Of a stretch of DNA of 64,000 bases, positions 61,849-64,000 are shown one piece after another. Within the stretch, counting starts at the first letter, position 1; each line of letters opens with the position of its first letter. The position numbers and the translations under genes were made by a program. The notes below the pieces were generated by a model. That model searched no databases, was not told the origin of the DNA, and saw only the letters and a list, made by a program, of their open reading frames with translations. Source of the DNA: Flavobacteria bacterium RIFCSPLOWO2_12_FULL_35_11 (GTDB taxonomy: Bacteria; Bacteroidota; Bacteroidia; Flavobacteriales; Flavobacteriaceae); the NCBI GenBank assembly GCA_001800975.1, contig MGWK01000056.1:1-64000 (forward strand), written 5' to 3'.

Positions 61849-63444
61849 TTAAGAAGGCTTTGCCTCAATTTTACTCATCGCATACTCTGTAATTGCGGTT
61901 ATAGACAATGACGGATTTACTCCCGGATTTGCCGAAATCATAGAACCGTCGCAAACAAACATATTTCGATAACCAAAAACCTGGTTATTTTTGTCGATAA
62001 CACCTTTAGATCTGTCTTCTCCCATTACCGCGCCACCTAAAATATGCGCAGTTGTTGGCGTTCCCAGCAAAACATCGACAAAATTTCCAAATGGAATTCC
62101 GTTCACAATTTTGCCGTATTTTTTGCTTAAATCAAATGCTTCAGGAATAATTCCGGAGGGTGTTGCCCCCATTTCACTTACCGTTTTCATTTTTGTGAAT
62201 TTTCCCAATTTTAATCGAATGGTGCTGTCAACCGTCTGCATAAATAATAAAACAGAGGTGCGCTTTGCATAGTTTTTAGTGAAAATGGTTTTCAGCAACT
62301 TCAATGGAAATTTTACGAATAATAATAAAACACCCAAAAATCGCAATACTGCGTATTTATTAAAGATAACCGGTATGGTCAGGGTTCTGAAAAAAGCGGA
62401 ACCTTCCCCATAACGAACGGGCTCTAAATGACTGTTGTCATCGGTATGCAAAATAGAACCAATAGCCAATCCTTTTGAATAATCTTTTGGATTTTTATCC
62501 ATTGAAGTGACCAACATTAAAGATTCATTGTTGGTTCTTATGGCGCACCCAACCATCTCAGATAAATTGGGCAATGATTTCTTTTTTAGTTTTAAAAATA
62601 ACGGCACTGTGCCAACAACGCCTCCCGAAAAAATAACGCCTTTTGCAGTGACACTGGCCATTTCCTTTTTTCCAATACTGGATTTATATTCAATTTTATA
62701 TCCGTCAGAGCCATCTTCAACGCCTAAAACAACAACATTATGCACTTCTTTTTCGGCTAAAATTTCAGCGCCCAACTGTTGTGCCAAATACAAATAGTTT
62801 TTATCCAAGGTGTTTTTTGCATTGTACCTGCAACCTGTCATACAAGCGCCACAATGGGTACAGCCAGTTCGGTCAGGGCCTTTTCCTTCAAAATAAGGAT
62901 CTTCAACGGTACGTCCTGCTTCACCAAAATAAACAGCCACTTTTACCGCTTCAAAATGGGCTGATTTCCCAATGCTTTCTGCCAAATCCTTAATTGCCAA
63001 ATCAGCGGCATGCAGTTTGGGATTGGTCGCTGCGCCCAGCATTTTATAAGCTGTTTCGTAATGCGGTTTAAGCGCTTCTTCCCAATTATTTAAGGTTGCC
63101 CAACTGCCCGAAGTGAAAAAATTTGTTTTGGGAATGGGCAATGTATTGGCATAAGTCAAGGAACCACCGCCAACGCCAACGCCCGATAAAACCGTAACAT
63201 GATTCAAAAAGGTCATTTTAAAAAAGCCAAATAAATTCATGTTTGGCTGCCACAGCCACTTTTTTAAGTTCCAATTGGTTTTGGGAAAATCCTTGCCGAT
63301 AAACCACTTACCTTTTTCAATAACCAAAACTTTATAGCCTTTTTCGGAAAGTCGCAAAGCACTTACCGATCCGCCGAATCCGCTGCCAATAATAACGTAG
63401 TCAAAATCCAGTTGTGACATCTCTTCTTTAATTAGTTTGATCAT
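61849..63444 (-). CDS. GMC family FAD-dependent oxidoreductase (cholesterol oxidase-like branch)
   Basis: A 531-residue flavoenzyme. YVIIGSGFGGSVSALRLSEKG (about 15-35) is the FAD Rossmann motif, and GGGSLTYANTLPIP and NPSLSITAITEYAMSKI are family blocks. An unusual CTHCGACMTGC segment (about 200-210) puts four Cys in ferredoxin-like spacing, seen in a cholesterol-oxidase-related branch. No signal peptide. Substrate unknown (alcohol or sterol-like). The start may instead be 63420, just after AAAGAAGAG. Confidence 0.85.
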   Translation of the reverse strand: MIKLIKEEMSQLDFDYVIIGSGFGGSVSALRLSEKGYKVLVIEKGKWFIGKDFPKTNWNLKKWLWQPNMNLFGFFKMTFLNHVTVLSGVGVGGGSLTYANTLPIPKTNFFTSGSWATLNNWEEALKPHYETAYKMLGAATNPKLHAADLAIKDLAESIGKSAHFEAVKVAVYFGEAGRTVEDPYFEGKGPDRTGCTHCGACMTGCRYNAKNTLDKNYLYLAQQLGAEILAEKEVHNVVVLGVEDGSDGYKIEYKSSIGKKEMASVTAKGVIFSGGVVGTVPLFLKLKKKSLPNLSEMVGCAIRTNNESLMLVTSMDKNPKDYSKGLAIGSILHTDDNSHLEPVRYGEGSAFFRTLTIPVIFNKYAVLRFLGVLLLFVKFPLKLLKTIFTKNYAKRTSVLLFMQTVDSTIRLKLGKFTKMKTVSEMGATPSGIIPEAFDLSKKYGKIVNGIPFGNFVDVLLGTPTTAHILGGAVMGEDRSKGVIDKNNQVFGYRNMFVCDGSMISANPGVNPSLSITAITEYAMSKIEAKPS

Positions 63445-63520
63445 TTAAATTTTCTGCCACTTTTGTAAATTCCTTAAAATTACATGAACGAATATACACA
63501 AATATCCTAATTCCATATAA

Positions 63521-63553
63521 TTGTCTTGCCAATTTGTCACCTAATTTACTTTG
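63521..63553 (+). promoter_or_regulatory. Promoter of htpG
   Basis: TTG (63521-63523), 22 bases, TTACTTTG (63546-63553), one mismatch from the Bacteroidota -7 consensus, 52 bases before the htpG start. Confidence 0.5.
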
Positions 63554-63605
63554 GTATTTTTTTTGACTAACAAAAGAAGATAAAATTAATTAAAACCTAA
63601 AAAAT

Positions 63606-64000
63606 ATGGCAAAAGGAAGTATTAAAGTAACGGCTGAAAATATTTTTCCCATTATTAAAAAATTCTTGTATTCTGATCACGAAATATTTTTGCGTGAATT
63701 GATTTCAAATGCAACAGATGCTACTTTAAAATTAAAACACTTAAACACTTTAGGCGAAATTAAAGGTGATCTTGGAAATCCAATTATTGAAATAAAAGTA
63801 GATAAAGAAAAAAAAGAAATCAGAATTATTGACCAAGGTGTTGGAATGACGGGTGACGAAGTTAAAAAATACATCAACCAAATCGCTTTTTCAGGCGCTG
63901 AAGAATTTGTTGAAAAATACAAAGATAAAATAGAAGATACCGGAATTATCGGTCATTTTGGATTGGGATTCTACTCGTCTTTCATGGTTGCCGAAAAAGT
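63606..64000 (+). CDS. htpG: HtpG chaperone (Hsp90), N-terminal part
   Basis: The first 131 codons of Hsp90 before the window ends. The GHKL ATP-binding domain is clear: FLRELISNATDA with the catalytic Glu and Asn, DQGVGMTGDEV and GHFGLGFYSSF. Bacterial HtpG is normally about 620 residues, so most of the gene lies beyond the window. Confidence 0.95.
   Translation, partial: MAKGSIKVTAENIFPIIKKFLYSDHEIFLRELISNATDATLKLKHLNTLGEIKGDLGNPIIEIKVDKEKKEIRIIDQGVGMTGDEVKKYINQIAFSGAEEFVEKYKDKIEDTGIIGHFGLGFYSSFMVAEK

Overview
The window is AT-rich chromosomal DNA from a Bacteroidota bacterium, most likely family Flavobacteriaceae. Signs of this are: Bacteroidota-type promoters (TTG, a gap of about 17-23 bases, then TAnnTTTG) before many genes; a type IX secretion sorting domain; families common in flavobacteria (DUF3667, DUF368, DUF4395, DUF6629, GerW, fused-barrel TonB-type receptors); and the runs ftsH-LUD-cdsA-psd and pyrR-pyrB-rnz. 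I saw no tRNA, rRNA, insertion sequence, CRISPR array or phage gene. The species cannot be named from the sequence.

Layout. 0-5 kb: an rRNA pseudouridine synthase, then a molybdenum hydroxylase operon (2Fe-2S subunit, Tat-exported molybdopterin subunit, XdhC, MobA-like). 5-22.5 kb: housekeeping genes (Nudix, pyrE, birA, rsfS, ftsH, cdsA, psd, aroE, two DUF368 proteins, TPR protein, pyrR, pyrB, rnz). 22.7-32.1 kb: a long minus-strand locus with a secreted subunit-like family, a large outer-membrane protein, a two-Ig-domain periplasmic protein and four signalling proteins. 32.2-35 kb: a GerW/DUF2953-like pair and dus. 35-38.5 kb: an accessory patch with a HEPN-like protein and an Mrr-type restriction endonuclease, with gene units bracketed by direct repeats. 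38.5-49.9 kb: mixed membrane and envelope genes, an ABC exporter, cbpA-cbpM. 50-54.3 kb: stress-type genes (bacterioferritin, alpha/beta hydrolase, CsbD, Usp). 54.4-64 kb: a GH2 glycosidase, a TonB-type outer-membrane protein, fabH, a GMC oxidoreductase and the start of htpG.

The best candidate for an undescribed system is 22.7-32.1 kb. On one strand it carries three related small secreted proteins with a W-(I/M/L)-N-(Y/F)-S-S motif, a fourth small secreted protein, a 906-residue protein built as Ig-like domains, beta-barrel and two C-terminal carboxypeptidase-regulatory-like domains, and a 260-residue two-Ig-domain protein. This is the parts list of a chaperone-usher or WxL/DUF916-like surface apparatus. 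It is linked to a Spo0F-like receiver, a sensorless histidine kinase, a LytTR response regulator and a pseudo-receiver/HPt protein. Direct repeats with a 21-bp period, the spacing expected for LytTR proteins, lie upstream of a subunit gene and at the regulatory end of the locus, which ties the regulators to the structural genes.

Two otherwise intact genes carry a single in-frame stop: a haem-type bacterioferritin (TAG at codon 46, all ferroxidase ligands kept) and a GH2 glycosidase (TAA at codon 573). They are annotated as pseudogenes, but recent mutation, sequencing error and readthrough all remain possible.
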